Source: CAWEDP01 sp963807925
GTDB taxonomy: Bacteria; Acidobacteriota; Vicinamibacteria; Vicinamibacterales; CAVVIG01
DNA: 64,000 nucleotides
Direction: 5' to 3'
Assembly: GCA_963807925.1 (NCBI GenBank)
Contig: CAWEDP010000003.1
Span: forward strand, 372,001-436,000
Both the position numbers and the translations under genes were made by a program. Below are positions 55,976 through 64,000 of this stretch, in pieces; the first letter of the stretch is position 1, and each line of letters begins with the position of its first letter. The notes under the pieces were generated by a model. That model had not been told where the DNA came from. It ran no database searches and was given only the letters and a program-made list of their open reading frames with translations.

Positions 55976-57598
55976 ATGAAATGCACTCTTGCTGTCATTG
56001 TCGTGGTGACCGGTGTTCTCGGCCTTCGCACGAGTGAGCCCCTTCAGGCCCAGCCTCGACAAGCGTGCCCGGACCTGTCGTCGGTGAAGTGGGGCAACGG
56101 CCGAGTCACATCGACGCGTCGTGTGCCGCCAGGACGTTATGTGTCGACCTGGCCGACACAGGCCATGGCAGGCGAGGCGCGGCCACGAGCGCTGCCAAAC
56201 GAATCGTTTGCGGATTTGCCGGCGTTCTGCGCGGTGATGGGCGAGGTGCAGACGAGCCGGGCAACTCGCGTCCGCTTCGAGGTATGGCTACCCGAGACCA
56301 CCTGGAATCAAGACTTTCGGGCGGATGGATTCGCCTTCTTCGGAGGGACGATGGATCCTGCCGTTCTGGCCGCCGCTGTCCGGGATGGATATGCCACAGC
56401 GACGACGGATGCCGGCGGCGACGGCACGGCGCGGGCGAATTTTCTCCTGAATTCAGAATCGCTGACGGACTGGAGCTATCGCGCTTGGCACGAGACGACC
56501 GTCAAAGCCAAGACGTTGATCGCTGCGTACTACGGCCGCGGCCCTCGTTTCTCGTACTGGAATGTCACGGGCGGCGCGACACGTCAGGGCCTGAAGAACG
56601 TCGCGCTGTACCCCGAGGACTACGACGGGATTGCCGCCGGCGGGCTGTCGAACTACGATACGCGGTTCACGTTTGCGCAGATGGCTGCCTGGCAGGCGAC
56701 GCACGACACTCCTGAGAGCTACTTTGATGCACGGGCGCTTCAAATCTTGAACGCTGGAATACTGGCCGCGTGCGACATGAATGACGGAGTGAAGGATTCG
56801 CTCCTGCATGACCCTCGAGACTGCCATTTCAACCCGCAAGTATTGATGTGCGGTGAGCACAGGCGAACCGATTGTCTCAGACCTGAGCAAGTGCGCGCGG
56901 TCCAAAAACTGTACGCGCCGGTGCGCCACTCCCGGACAGGAGAACAGCTGTATCCAGGACTGTTGCCTGGAGGCGAATGGAACCCCGCTCTCCTCAATCC
57001 GAGCGCGGAGCTGCCACCCGCCGATTTCGCGGCGAACTTCTTCAAGTACGTCGTCTTTCGGAAAGCTGACCTTGACTGGCGCGTTCGACGCATTAACTAC
57101 GATGCCGATGTGGCCCTCGCCGATCGACCGGAAGTCGCGGCTGTCAACGCCGTCGAGACGGATCTTCGCCCATTCACTCGACGGGGGGGCAAGCTGCTCT
57201 TCTACAACGGTTGGAACGACAATATGTCGCCTCTGTACCCAATCGAGTTCTACCAGCGGGTGGCCAAAACGGTCGGTGCAAGCGCGGATAGATCCGTTCG
57301 CCTGTTCATGATTCCTGGAATGGGGCACAACCCGGCGAACGGGACTCGGCCATATGATAGGGCGAATCCGCCAGCCGACGGGTATTCGTTCGACCCGATG
57401 CCCATCCTGGCTCGGTGGCGCGAAGCTGGCGAGCCGCCTGACCACTTCGCGGTCAACCACCGGACCAACGGCAGGGTGGATCGGCAACTCCTTGTCTGTC
57501 CGTTTCCTCAACGCGGCGAGTATCAAGGCACTGGCGACCCGATGCAGTCAGGAAACTATCAGTGCCGGCTCGCAGAACGGCCGCAGCGCGGTAGGTAA
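55976..57598 (+). CDS. Tannase/feruloyl esterase family protein lacking the catalytic Ser-Cys motif
   Basis: A 540-residue secreted protein, uninterrupted. After the signal peptide the family plan is clear: VRFEVWLPETTWNQDF, DGYATATTDAGGDG, YPEDYDGIAAGG, CDMNDGVKDSLLHDPRDCHF, FYNGWNDNMSPLYPIEFYQR (Asp region) and IPGMGHNPANG (His). Family members have NGCSxGGRQ around the nucleophile and a Cys after the catalytic His, joined by a disulfide. Here these read NVTGGATRQG and GHNP, so the Ser and both Cys are gone together. It may be a pseudo-enzyme, for example a binding protein, or use another residue. The local DNA gives no sign of a compensated frameshift. Confidence 0.83.
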   Translation: MKCTLAVIVVVTGVLGLRTSEPLQAQPRQACPDLSSVKWGNGRVTSTRRVPPGRYVSTWPTQAMAGEARPRALPNESFADLPAFCAVMGEVQTSRATRVRFEVWLPETTWNQDFRADGFAFFGGTMDPAVLAAAVRDGYATATTDAGGDGTARANFLLNSESLTDWSYRAWHETTVKAKTLIAAYYGRGPRFSYWNVTGGATRQGLKNVALYPEDYDGIAAGGLSNYDTRFTFAQMAAWQATHDTPESYFDARALQILNAGILAACDMNDGVKDSLLHDPRDCHFNPQVLMCGEHRRTDCLRPEQVRAVQKLYAPVRHSRTGEQLYPGLLPGGEWNPALLNPSAELPPADFAANFFKYVVFRKADLDWRVRRINYDADVALADRPEVAAVNAVETDLRPFTRRGGKLLFYNGWNDNMSPLYPIEFYQRVAKTVGASADRSVRLFMIPGMGHNPANGTRPYDRANPPADGYSFDPMPILARWREAGEPPDHFAVNHRTNGRVDRQLLVCPFPQRGEYQGTGDPMQSGNYQCRLAERPQRGR

Positions 57599-57643
57599 CA
57601 CCGTGCGGCGTCGGAGGTCGGAAGGCTGAAGTCTGAAGGCTGA

Positions 57644-58781
57644 TCAGCGAAACAGCAGCGGCGCGAACTCGTTCAGATACCGCCGCCAGTTGATCCAGGT
57701 GTGGTCGCCGCCGGTTTCTCGGTAGATATGTTTGATGCCGTGACCCCGCAGCATGGCCAGCAGATGCGGCGTGTTTGGAAATGCGGCGCTCAGTCTTCTG
57801 TCCCGACACCCAGCCAGAGCAACTTGAGTCGCTTCGCCAATGATGGATCGTCCAGAATGCGGAGCTGCGCCTCTTCGACCTTCTTCAGATCTGCAGGGAA
57901 CCAGCCGGCGCTGAACATGCCGATCTGACTGAACCGGTCGAGATGGTTGAGACCGATCAGGAAGGCCTTGGCGCCTCCGGTCGACAGTCCGGCAACCGCC
58001 GTGGCATTGGCGCCGCCGCGTACGCGAAACGTGTGGGTCACGAACGGCATCACATCGGTCAGGAAGTCCGCCGTGAAGCGATCCTGCGAAGGGGTGACCG
58101 CAGAATTTCGGCTGGCTGACCGGGGACTCTCGGGTCGGGCATGACGGCGATCATCGGTTTCGCACGCCCGGCGGCGATGAGATTATCGAGGATGAACCCC
58201 GCCCTTCCGAGCACACTCCATTGCACGTCATCGCCGCCGGCCCCGGGCAACAGATACAGCACGGGGACCGAATGGCCGCCACGGTCGTACCCGGGCGGCG
58301 TGTACACGTGCATCCGGCGAGCCATCCCGAGCGACGAGGACTGATAGGTGACGGCGCGGACCATCCCATGAGGAACTGATTTCTCGGCTGCGAAATCCTC
58401 GGCGGCGCTGGGCACCACCAGCAGGCTCTGCACAGTTCCGGCGCTGGCCAGTACCCGCTCGTTGCGCGGATCCGGCATCGTGACGCCGTCAACGATGAAG
58501 GAATAGCGAACGACGATCGGCAGTGATGGCCCGATTGTCGTCGACCACGCCCCGGTCGCGTCGCGTTTCAACGTCGCGGTCTCGAAACGCCGGGAAGTTC
58601 CCCAGTCGCCGCGGACAGTCACCTCTCTCGCGGATGGCGCCAGCAGGCGGAGTGTCACGCGTCCGTCCGTGCCGATGTCGGGGGAGGTTGGAGTGCCGGC
58701 CTGGGCACGCAACCGGGGACCTGAAAGAAGCTGGGTCGCGACGACAATCGCCACCACGGGCGCGAGCGCGTTGCGGGTCAT
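57644..58781 (-). pseudogene. Secreted esterase (esterase D/XynZ type), two frame breaks
   Basis: From ATG 58781: signal peptide, an N-terminal Ig-like domain (GRVTLRLLAPSAREVTVRGD, SFIVDGVTMPDP) like those of enterochelin or feruloyl esterases, then the catalytic domain (RRMHVYTPPGYDRGGHSVPV, LYLLPGAGGDD). The nucleophile elbow is AGLSTGGAKAF in a second frame (57790-58053), and the final His is in GGDHTWINWRRYLNEF in a third, ending at 57644. Breaks lie at about 58095 and 57790. The joined protein has about 380 residues. The family releases ester-linked aromatic acids or acyl groups. It is in the same minus-strand unit as 58810 and 59295. Confidence 0.78.
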
Positions 58782-58809
58782 CGTCTCTGGTTCGGCGGAC
58801 CGACGAAAG

Positions 58810-59292
58810 TCACGGCGTTTGTTTTTCCAGCACCTGCGTATTGTTGATCGGTCCCTGACCCACGTCGCCGGTGGTGACCGTGGTCATCGTCCTCCCGTCG
58901 GACGACACGGTCACCCGCGTCCTGGTGATGATCCGACCTCCGGCTTTGCTGACGATCGCATAACTGCGGTCGTCAACGCGGGTGAACGCCTGCGTTGTCG
59001 GCTGCTCGAACCCGTGCGCGGGATAGTCCAGGCCGTCGAACTTCGCGAGCCGCTCGGTATGCGTTGGCCGCCCGGCAGCGTCGACCCCGTTGGTCACCAC
59101 ATACAGGCCGTCGCCCTCACGCGACTGGATGTCGATGGTCTGGACTCTCGGCGGCGGGCCGGGGTTGAACGAGGACCGGGCGACGTTCAGACGCCAGGTT
59201 CCGATCCATGGATCGCTGGCTTGCGCGGTCGCGGTCCCAGCCGACAGCCACACGCCAACGACGATGGTGGAGCACATGGCGCGACGCGGCAC
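58810..59292 (-). CDS. Secreted conserved hypothetical protein
   Basis: A 160-residue protein with a signal peptide cut near ATAQ. The mature part WIGTWRLNVARSSFNPGPPP, VTNGVDAAGRPTHTERLAKF and TRVTVSSDGRTMTTVTTGDV is a paralogue of the product at 47805. Starts 2 bases after the stop of the NIPSNAP gene, so it is in an operon with it. Function unknown. Confidence 0.82.
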   Translation of the reverse strand: MPRRAMCSTIVVGVWLSAGTATAQASDPWIGTWRLNVARSSFNPGPPPRVQTIDIQSREGDGLYVVTNGVDAAGRPTHTERLAKFDGLDYPAHGFEQPTTQAFTRVDDRSYAIVSKAGGRIITRTRVTVSSDGRTMTTVTTGDVGQGPINNTQVLEKQTP

Positions 59293-59294
59293 GG

Positions 59295-59744
59295 CTACGT
59301 CGTGACCGAGATCGCTGAGTAGTTGGTCGGGACGAGATCGATCTGCTGGGTCTTCTCGATCAGCGCCGTCTGCGGATTGCCTTCCGCGTCGAGGACGACC
59401 TTCACGAACTCGGGGTCGTCGTGCGCCGCCTTGAGGCGCTGGTCTCGTGCCTGTCGCGATGGGTAGCCGCGCATGTAGACGAACGTCCGTTCGTCGCTGA
59501 CGCCCAGATCTTTTTTGTTCGAGGCGGCGAACCAGTAGCCGACATTGGTGATGCCGTGTCTGGCATAGATCTTCGTCGTGTAGTCGCCAAAACGCGCGGC
59601 GAGGGCATTTCGCTTCCCCGGCTTGGTGGTGTAGATGCGCAGCTCGAAAAATCCGACGGCGTTGCGTTGCTGGGCATAGCCACAGCCGACTCCGCCGAGG
59701 CCGAAAGCGAGGCCGAGAATCGCGAGAGTTTCCCAGAGACGCAT
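59295..59744 (-). CDS. Secreted NIPSNAP-domain protein
   Basis: A 149-residue protein from ATG 59744. Signal peptide (TLAILGLAFGLGGVGCG; a lipobox-like GVGC is possible), then the NIPSNAP domain: FFELRIYTTKPGKRNALAAR, TKIYARHGITNVGYWFAAS and FVYMRGYPSRQARDQRLKAA. First gene of a minus-strand unit with 58810 and the esterase. A NarL-like palindrome lies 50 bases upstream. Confidence 0.85.
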   Translation of the reverse strand: MRLWETLAILGLAFGLGGVGCGYAQQRNAVGFFELRIYTTKPGKRNALAARFGDYTTKIYARHGITNVGYWFAASNKKDLGVSDERTFVYMRGYPSRQARDQRLKAAHDDPEFVKVVLDAEGNPQTALIEKTQQIDLVPTNYSAISVTT

Positions 59745-59794
59745 GTCCGTGTTCCCCCGAGCGGGAGCTTCACATGACGTCACCAGGGCGGCAA

Positions 59795-59810
59795 TACCTC
59801 GACAGAGGTA
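59795..59810 (-). promoter_or_regulatory. NarL-like palindrome 4
   Basis: On the minus strand TACCTCTGTCGAGGTATTG, with both half-sites perfect (TACCTC/GAGGTA). It lies 50 bases before the NIPSNAP start. Confidence 0.7.
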
Positions 59811-59822
59811 GAAAGATGCGCG

Positions 59823-59980
59823 TGCTAGGTGCTGCGTGCTGGTGCTGAGTGCTCGGTGCCGGTGCTCGGTGCGTGTGCTCGGTGCTGGGTAGCAAGGTGC
59901 TGGGGCAGGAGCACTGTCCCGGACGTTTGTACGGCGCGCCTTCAGCCGCGCCCTCGGGGCTTAAGCCGGCGCCACGAATT
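59823..59980. repeat. GTGCT-type low-complexity tract plus REP-like hairpin
   Basis: From 59823 to about 59915 the sequence is built from slightly varied GTGCTnGGTGCTGnGTGCT units. It is followed by GGCGCGCCTTCAGCCGCGCC and GCTTAAGCCGGC, palindromes like those at 6769 and 30365. It is non-coding interspersed repeat DNA. Confidence 0.55.
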
Positions 59981-60452
59981 CAGCTCGAATGCTGTGCAGC
60001 TTCAGCAGCGGCCTCTTGGCTGGTTCGGCAGCGGCGCGTCTTCGCGGCCTTCCGGGCGGCGAGGCGGCGATCCGCTTTTGGGCGGCGCCTCGCGGCGCTT
60101 CGGGCCTGACGCGCCAGCGCTTTATGCGAAGCGGCGCGGTGGGGCTCACGTTTGAGCACCTTCGACACGCCACGCGACCGGCTGGGCGACGGCTTCTTGT
60201 GCTGGCGGGCGGCGCGGCTCGCCGAGGCGGCGCTCTGCTACGTCTTCTTACTGCCGCCCCGCGGCGGGCCGAGCTTCACTCCGGCACGCGGCCTTGGACA
60301 GACCGATCGCGCTCGCCTGCTCGTCGAACGCGCACCGTGCTTGACTTCCCGAACATGACGAATCTCTCCGCGCACGAACTCGCCGGCCTGCGTGCCGGCC
60401 TTGCCTTCGCGCTTGTCCTTGCGCGCGCGTTTCAGCGGTCTCTCCAGCCATA
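59980..60452 (-). pseudogene. DUF6496-like basic protein, broken
   Basis: The fragments DKREGKAGTQAGEFVRGEIR, HVREVKHGARSTS, AIGLSKA and AGVKLGPPRGGSKKT follow each other on the minus strand in changing frames. They match the pattern of small basic DUF6496 proteins (KAxSTQAGEFVREEI...ARSTKQAIAIGLSKARRAG). The tail (RGVSKVLKREPHRAASHKAL, ARQARSAARRR) is open to 59980. At least three frame changes are needed. The function of the family is unknown; the Lys/Arg/Ala-rich nature suggests nucleic-acid binding. Confidence 0.6.
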
Positions 60453-60659
60453 CTCAATCCTCCTCGCACCGCGGCACCCTGGCACCCAAGTCCGGCCCGT
60501 CCCACACCGTCGAGTTCGTCGAAATCCGGCGGAGCGACTCGACACGAGTTTCGGCGGCTGATTCGAGTCACGATCGCTTCCGCTGGTGCCGCGCGGCTGG
60601 GCTGTACCGGCGATCACCCGTCACGTCCACCGCTCTCCAACGTGCGGGCGATGGATCCT

Positions 60660-61460
60660 CGTCCCAGTGGTGCCAGAACTGGGACGTGCTGCAGCTTTCG
60701 CCGGCACTACCCGCCCTGTCCACATACCTCGCGCCGCTACAAGCGCTGCAGTGCCCCCTCTGGTGCAGGGCTCGCTCGGCGGCGAGTGGATCGAGAAATC
60801 GTCAATCTGACGTCCTCGGTCGCGGCAAACGACCTGGTCATCGGGTGGACGGCATGTGGCCAGATCGGTCTGGTGAAGCCGGATGTGCCGCTGCTCAAGG
60901 AACGGTGGACACGTTCGTCGAAGATGTTCGCGCGCAGCGGCTGAACTGGAGATCGTTCGGAACCACGAGGCGTTCCTCGACGGCGACTGCTGAGGTGGAG
61001 TCCAGAGGCTACCGTCTGAAGCAACCGCCGGCGGTCCTGGCTGATTTCCGGCGGCCCTGGGACAATAGCCCGCTCTACGCGGTGAAGAACATCGAACGCC
61101 AGCGGTCGTTCTCCGCTTCTGCCAGCGGATAAAGTGGTCAGCGAGAATCCCGCCTGGCCATCAACCCCCCCAAGGTCCACGCCAAGCCGACGTGCCGTTC
61201 ACCGCGGCCGAGATGAACAGGATCGTCGCAGCGTTGAACAGCTATCGTGGCGACCAGGCGCGGGTGAAGGCGTTCGTCCTGCTGATGAGCTACTCCGGCC
61301 TGCGTCGGGGCGATGGGATCGCGCTCAGGCGCGACGCGATGAGCGGAAGAAGCTCCAGCTGTACATGCACAAGACCGGACAGCCGGTTTACGTTCCGATG
61401 CCTGACGTGGTCGTCAAGGCGCTCGAGGGAGTGGAGGGCGACGGCGATTACTTGTTTTAG
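60660..61460 (+). pseudogene. Remnant of a tyrosine recombinase
   Basis: Pieces in all three frames match the plan of the integrase at the right end: PPLVQGSLGGEWIEKS with NLTSSVAANDLVIGW (zinc-knuckle and N-terminal region), QIGLVKPDVPLLKE, and then FTAAEMNRIVAALNSYRGDQ and VLLMSYSGLRRGDGIALRRD, the catalytic-domain start with the first Arg. KLQLYMHKTGQPVYVPMPDV follows and ends at 61460 before the HxxR and Tyr motifs. It is truncated and frame-broken, so inactive. It may mark an earlier integration event or an older island edge. Confidence 0.75.
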
Positions 61461-61564
61461 ACGGCGAAAGACCTGCTTTCGGCGAAGCAAAGGGTGGCGT
61501 CTATGGCATCGGTGAGCTGCCGGCCTGGGCGAGCGAACTGGCGGTCCGAGTTGCCGGGATGGCC

Positions 61565-62565
61565 TCATGCCAGCAGGAGCGCACAGAGCAAGAGGGCTTG
61601 GTCGGTCTCGCTTGCGCCGGCGATGTTGACGTGCCGCGCAAAGTGCTCCCGCAGCTGACGACGGGCGCCGACGTTGCGATAAGGCCTTGACCGCCATCGT
61701 GGCGGTCGCATAGTCGCCAGTCCTTCTGGCCCACGCGAAGATGACTGTGCTCGGTCGGCGCCGCTCTCTCGCTCTATCTGGCTCGCCTGGCGCGCGAGGT
61801 CCTTGAAGTCTCTGGAGGCTGATGTATTGACGTCCGGTACTTCTGCGCCGCCTATGAGGACGCGCGTGGCGTAGGCGTCTGCCCGACCTTCGATGTCGGC
61901 ATCGTCCCTGATTTCGTCCTCTTCATCAACGACGGGCTGCCCGGAGCGCAATCGCCCGCGGCGATGTGTGCGGCTTCATGCGCGATCAGAAAGGCCACGC
62001 GTCCAGGCTCATCCTGCTTGTACCCGATCACGATCGCCGGACGACCTTCAACGATGCAGGCCATCCCCTGAAACGACGGAGCCGGCGATACGTCCAACGG
62101 GATGACCGGAATGTTTCGCGTCCAGAGATCGCGTAGAACCTCGCCGAGCTGCATCGCAGATCCTGGCCGGGCGATCGTCTCTCGCCACGCCAATCCGTTC
62201 TGTGGCAGCGTCTGCGGCGGGAGCGCGTCTCGAAGATTGCGGACCGTCGCAGACGCAACCTGAATCGCGACATGAATCGCAGCCGACAACCGATTGCGGC
62301 TCATGTCTCGAACACGTCTCAGTTGAGCCGCGGGGTAGGCGAGTGGCGCCAGGGCTATGCTGGGGTCAGACACCGCCTCAAGCGAAGTGCCGAGGAAGCG
62401 CGCGACTCGGAACTCGAAGTCTTGCACGAGCGTCGGATCGTCCGCGCAGGTGTCATCCCACCAGTCCGGCAGCAGCGCGGCGTGGACGAAGTCCCTGCTG
62501 AATCCGGCCCTCGTCAGGCGCTGGAGCAGCGTCCTGAAAGTTCGCGTTTCCGTCGATGCAGGCAC
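61565..62565 (-). pseudogene. ImmA/IrrE-type metallopeptidase, frame-broken
   Basis: From GTG 62565, with GGAGG 12 bases upstream: an N-terminal helical region (RTFRTLLQRLTRAGFSRDFV), then the COG2856 core (VIPLDVSPAPSFQGMACIVE, RPAIVIGYKQDEPGRVAFLI) and zinc motif AHEAAHIAAGD (HExxH). At about 61942 the frame changes and continues VVDEEDEIRDDADIEGRADA, which includes the EGRADAYA third-ligand region. A second change at about 61700 leads to the end ETDQALLLCALLLA at 61565. Such proteases cleave repressors to release phages and ICEs. Its place beside the integrase fits that role. Confidence 0.75.
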
Positions 62566-62700
62566 GTTCGCTGTCGACCTCCGGGGGTGACTGTTATGGC
62601 CAAGGAGCTGACGGTGGCGGCCGCAACCGCACAGCAGCTTCTCCCATTCTACCGACTCGCGGCGTCCACGGTTGCCGCCCATCGGATCTTCGCTGCAGGA

Positions 62701-63830
62701 CTATGCCCAGATCCGGCGGACCTCTGCCTCGAACTGCTCCTGCCTCGCCTTGACCCACGGCGCGTAATGCCGTTCGGTGATTTTGATCGAGCTGTGACCA
62801 AGCAGCTTGGACACGCTGTCGAGCGAGACGCCCTTAAGCAGCAGCGACACCGCGAACGTGTCGCGGAATCGATGGGGATGGCAGTTCGCGACGGGGGGTC
62901 AGCCGTCGTGACCAACCTTCTTGAACACGCGGTCCCAGCTCTTGACCATGCTTTCTGGCTGGCTCGTGCCGTCGTAGAAGAAGTAGTCGGTCGTTGTCGT
63001 TCGGCGACCGCGTTCAAGCTTCTGCCACGATATCCTGCGGCAGCGGACAGTAGACCGGCGTGCCCGTCTTCTGCTGGTAGAGGAAAAGCTTGTCGTCCTT
63101 CAGGCGCGTCCGTTCGAGGCACGCGGCGTCCTGGATCCGAAGCCCCGAGTATCGAAGCAGGAGGATCATCGCGCTCGATACGCGGACCGTAACGTGCCCG
63201 AAGGCCACCAGCTGCTCAGCGGCCTTCAGCAGGTCCGATCGACTTCCTCGTCCGTGAACGGGAGGGTAGGGCGATGGGTCACTTTCGTTGGCTTGAGCGC
63301 GGACGCGGGATTTCGATCAATCCAGCCGGAATCGAGGCAGAAGCGACAAGAACGCGCGGAGGTACTCCAGTCGCTTGGCAGCCGACAGCGGCGAGTACTT
63401 CCAACCATGCCTGAAATCACGGAGGTGCTCGACGGTCAGCTCGCGCAGATGCCGGTAGCCCTTTCGCTTTGCAGAACGGCAGCAGCTTCCCCTCGAGCAA
63501 CTCCCGTCGCTTCTTGATCGTGGTCGGGGCAAGATTGCGGGTTTTGGCTTCTTCGAGGAACTTCTGGACCGCCACAGCGACGTCCGGGAGTTCCGGCTTG
63601 AGAACGCCGATTCGGCCCGACGCCTGCCACTGGTGAACGCTGGTCGATGCGGCCGTCCAGTTGGCGGTGTTCATGCTGCGACGGATGGTCTCGCCGCCGA
63701 TCGAACCTTGGACCCAGATCGGGCACTGGCATCGGGTCCATTGGTTGCCCTTGGCGACATGGGCGCAAGTGCTGAGGTGTCGGCGGTACAGAGCGCAGCG
63801 CCCCCTGAGGCATGCTTCCGAGGGTACCAT
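62701..63830 (-). pseudogene. Tyrosine-type integrase of the island, frame-broken
   Basis: From about ATG 63830 (an earlier ATG at 63965 lies in the att repeat). N-terminal zinc-ribbon-like region (HLSTCAHVAKGNQWTRCQCP, IWVQGSIGGETIRRSMNTAN), core-binding domain (FLEEAKTRNLAPTTIKKRRE, YSPLSAAKRLEYLRAFLSLL), first catalytic Arg in LLLRYSGLRIQDAACLERTR, then HPHRFRDTFAVSLLLKGVSL (HxxR), LGHSSIKITERHYAPWVKAR (His and nucleophile Tyr), ending RRIWA at 62701. Frames change at least four times, near 63470, 63220, 63020 and 62910. Every catalytic residue is present, so it may be intact in reality if the breaks are read errors. Confidence 0.82.
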
Positions 63831-63943
63831 AGACCTCAAAGTGCGTACGAGTTTTGTACGAGCATCCAAGGATTCTGTGGTTTCTATAGATTCAATAGCG
63901 CCAGTTTTGTGAATATCTGAGTGGCTCGATTTGTGAGTAGATA

Positions 63944-63964
63944 CGAATCCCACCCTCTCCGCCA
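63944..63964 (+). other. attR, copy of the tRNA-Ser 3' end
   Basis: An exact 21-base copy of 31347-31367, ending in CTCTCCGCCA. It has no tRNA 5' part, so it is the distal repeat made by integration. The integrase gene begins about 110 bases inside it. Confidence 0.85.
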
Positions 63965-64000
63965 ACTCTCGATCCTTTGTTTTTAATAGTTTAGCCAGGC

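Larger units (their letters stand above)
31347..63964. mobile_element. Genomic island integrated in tRNA-Ser, about 32.6 kb
   Basis: The island is bounded by a 21-base exact direct repeat made of the tRNA-Ser 3' end. A tyrosine integrase, broken by frame changes, lies at 62701-63830 pointing inward from the right border. An ImmA/IrrE-like protease of the phage/ICE type lies next to it. The interior holds five insertion sequences or relics, a Nmad2 gene, and a two-component-regulated TonB/esterase cluster. No conjugation, phage structural or replication gene is seen, so it is probably a non-autonomous or decayed integrative element. The right flank beyond 63964 is only 36 bases, so chromosomal continuity on that side is not verified. 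Confidence 0.8.

Noticed and set aside
56533..56600. Compensated frameshift hiding a normal GCSxGG motif in the tannase-like gene
   Set aside because: Reading the stretch in the other two frames does not give a Ser-containing elbow, so the substitution appears real in this sequence.
59823..59915. Short repeats that could suggest a CRISPR array
   Set aside because: The units are only 5-10 bases, vary freely and have no spacers; it is low-complexity repeat DNA.
63831..63965. Integrase start at 63965 inside the att repeat
   Set aside because: The first 45 codons from there are the att core plus low-complexity sequence; the conserved part begins after the ATG at 63830. A start made by the att site cannot be excluded.
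1..64000. CRISPR arrays, rRNA genes and other tRNA genes
   Set aside because: None was seen on reading the window; the copy at 63944-63964 is only a tRNA 3' fragment.

Overview
The window is high-GC DNA from a free-living Gram-negative bacterium, most likely an Acidobacteriota of the Vicinamibacteria type. That placement is an inference from gene content: many small secreted proteins of unknown function, metallo-beta-lactamase-fold and NIPSNAP proteins, Oar-like TonB receptors with a carboxypeptidase-like N-terminal domain, an OPT transporter, and a seven-bladed-propeller sensor kinase. No rRNA or ribosomal protein gene is present to confirm it.

Left part (1-31,346), ordinary chromosome. It holds a patatin-like protein and an M20 peptidase homologue (ATGA-coupled), a membrane protein, and then a run of secreted proteins on the plus strand (three MBL-fold hydrolases, three members of two unnamed secreted families, a NIPSNAP protein, an amidohydrolase, with a cupin protein on the other strand). 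After these come a VapBC-type toxin-antitoxin pair, a BamA/TamA-type barrel, a DinB protein, a decayed molybdenum-hydroxylase remnant, a VOC-methyltransferase fusion, citramalate synthase (cimA), and a tightly overlapping four-gene ABC operon that resembles attEFGH. It ends with three small lipoproteins or secreted proteins, a double-VOC protein, a zinc peptidase coupled to an OPT transporter, a DUF4188 gene, tadA and a tRNA-Ser(CGA).

Right part (31,347-63,964), a genomic island. The last 21 bases of the tRNA-Ser gene, including its CCA, recur exactly at 63,944-63,964, and a broken tyrosine integrase lies just inside that right copy. The left half of the island is an insertion-sequence graveyard. 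It contains two IS5-type copies, one split by an IS1595-type element that carries a DUF3800-like passenger gene. It also contains an IS1595 relic whose middle has been replaced by an IS3, an intact IS66 with a clean 8-bp target duplication, and a Nmad2 gene broken by a 10-bp tandem duplication.

The centre of the island (41.7-59.8 kb) looks like one functional unit. It has a propeller sensor kinase and NarL-type response regulator, a secreted CxxCH-containing protein, two tandem TonB receptors, an alpha/beta hydrolase, a tannase/feruloyl-esterase homologue, a second esterase, and small secreted proteins. Four near-identical palindromes, TA(A/C)CTC-N4-GAGGTATTG on the gene strand, sit one in front of each of four transcription units. 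They have the 7-2-7 geometry of NarL-family sites. My inference is that the two-component pair controls uptake and hydrolysis of an ester substrate, possibly plant-derived.

A general caution: many genes, mostly in the island, are broken by single-base frame changes. Some of these are probably long-read assembly errors and some real decay; the sequence alone does not separate them, except for the 10-bp duplication and the IS insertions.
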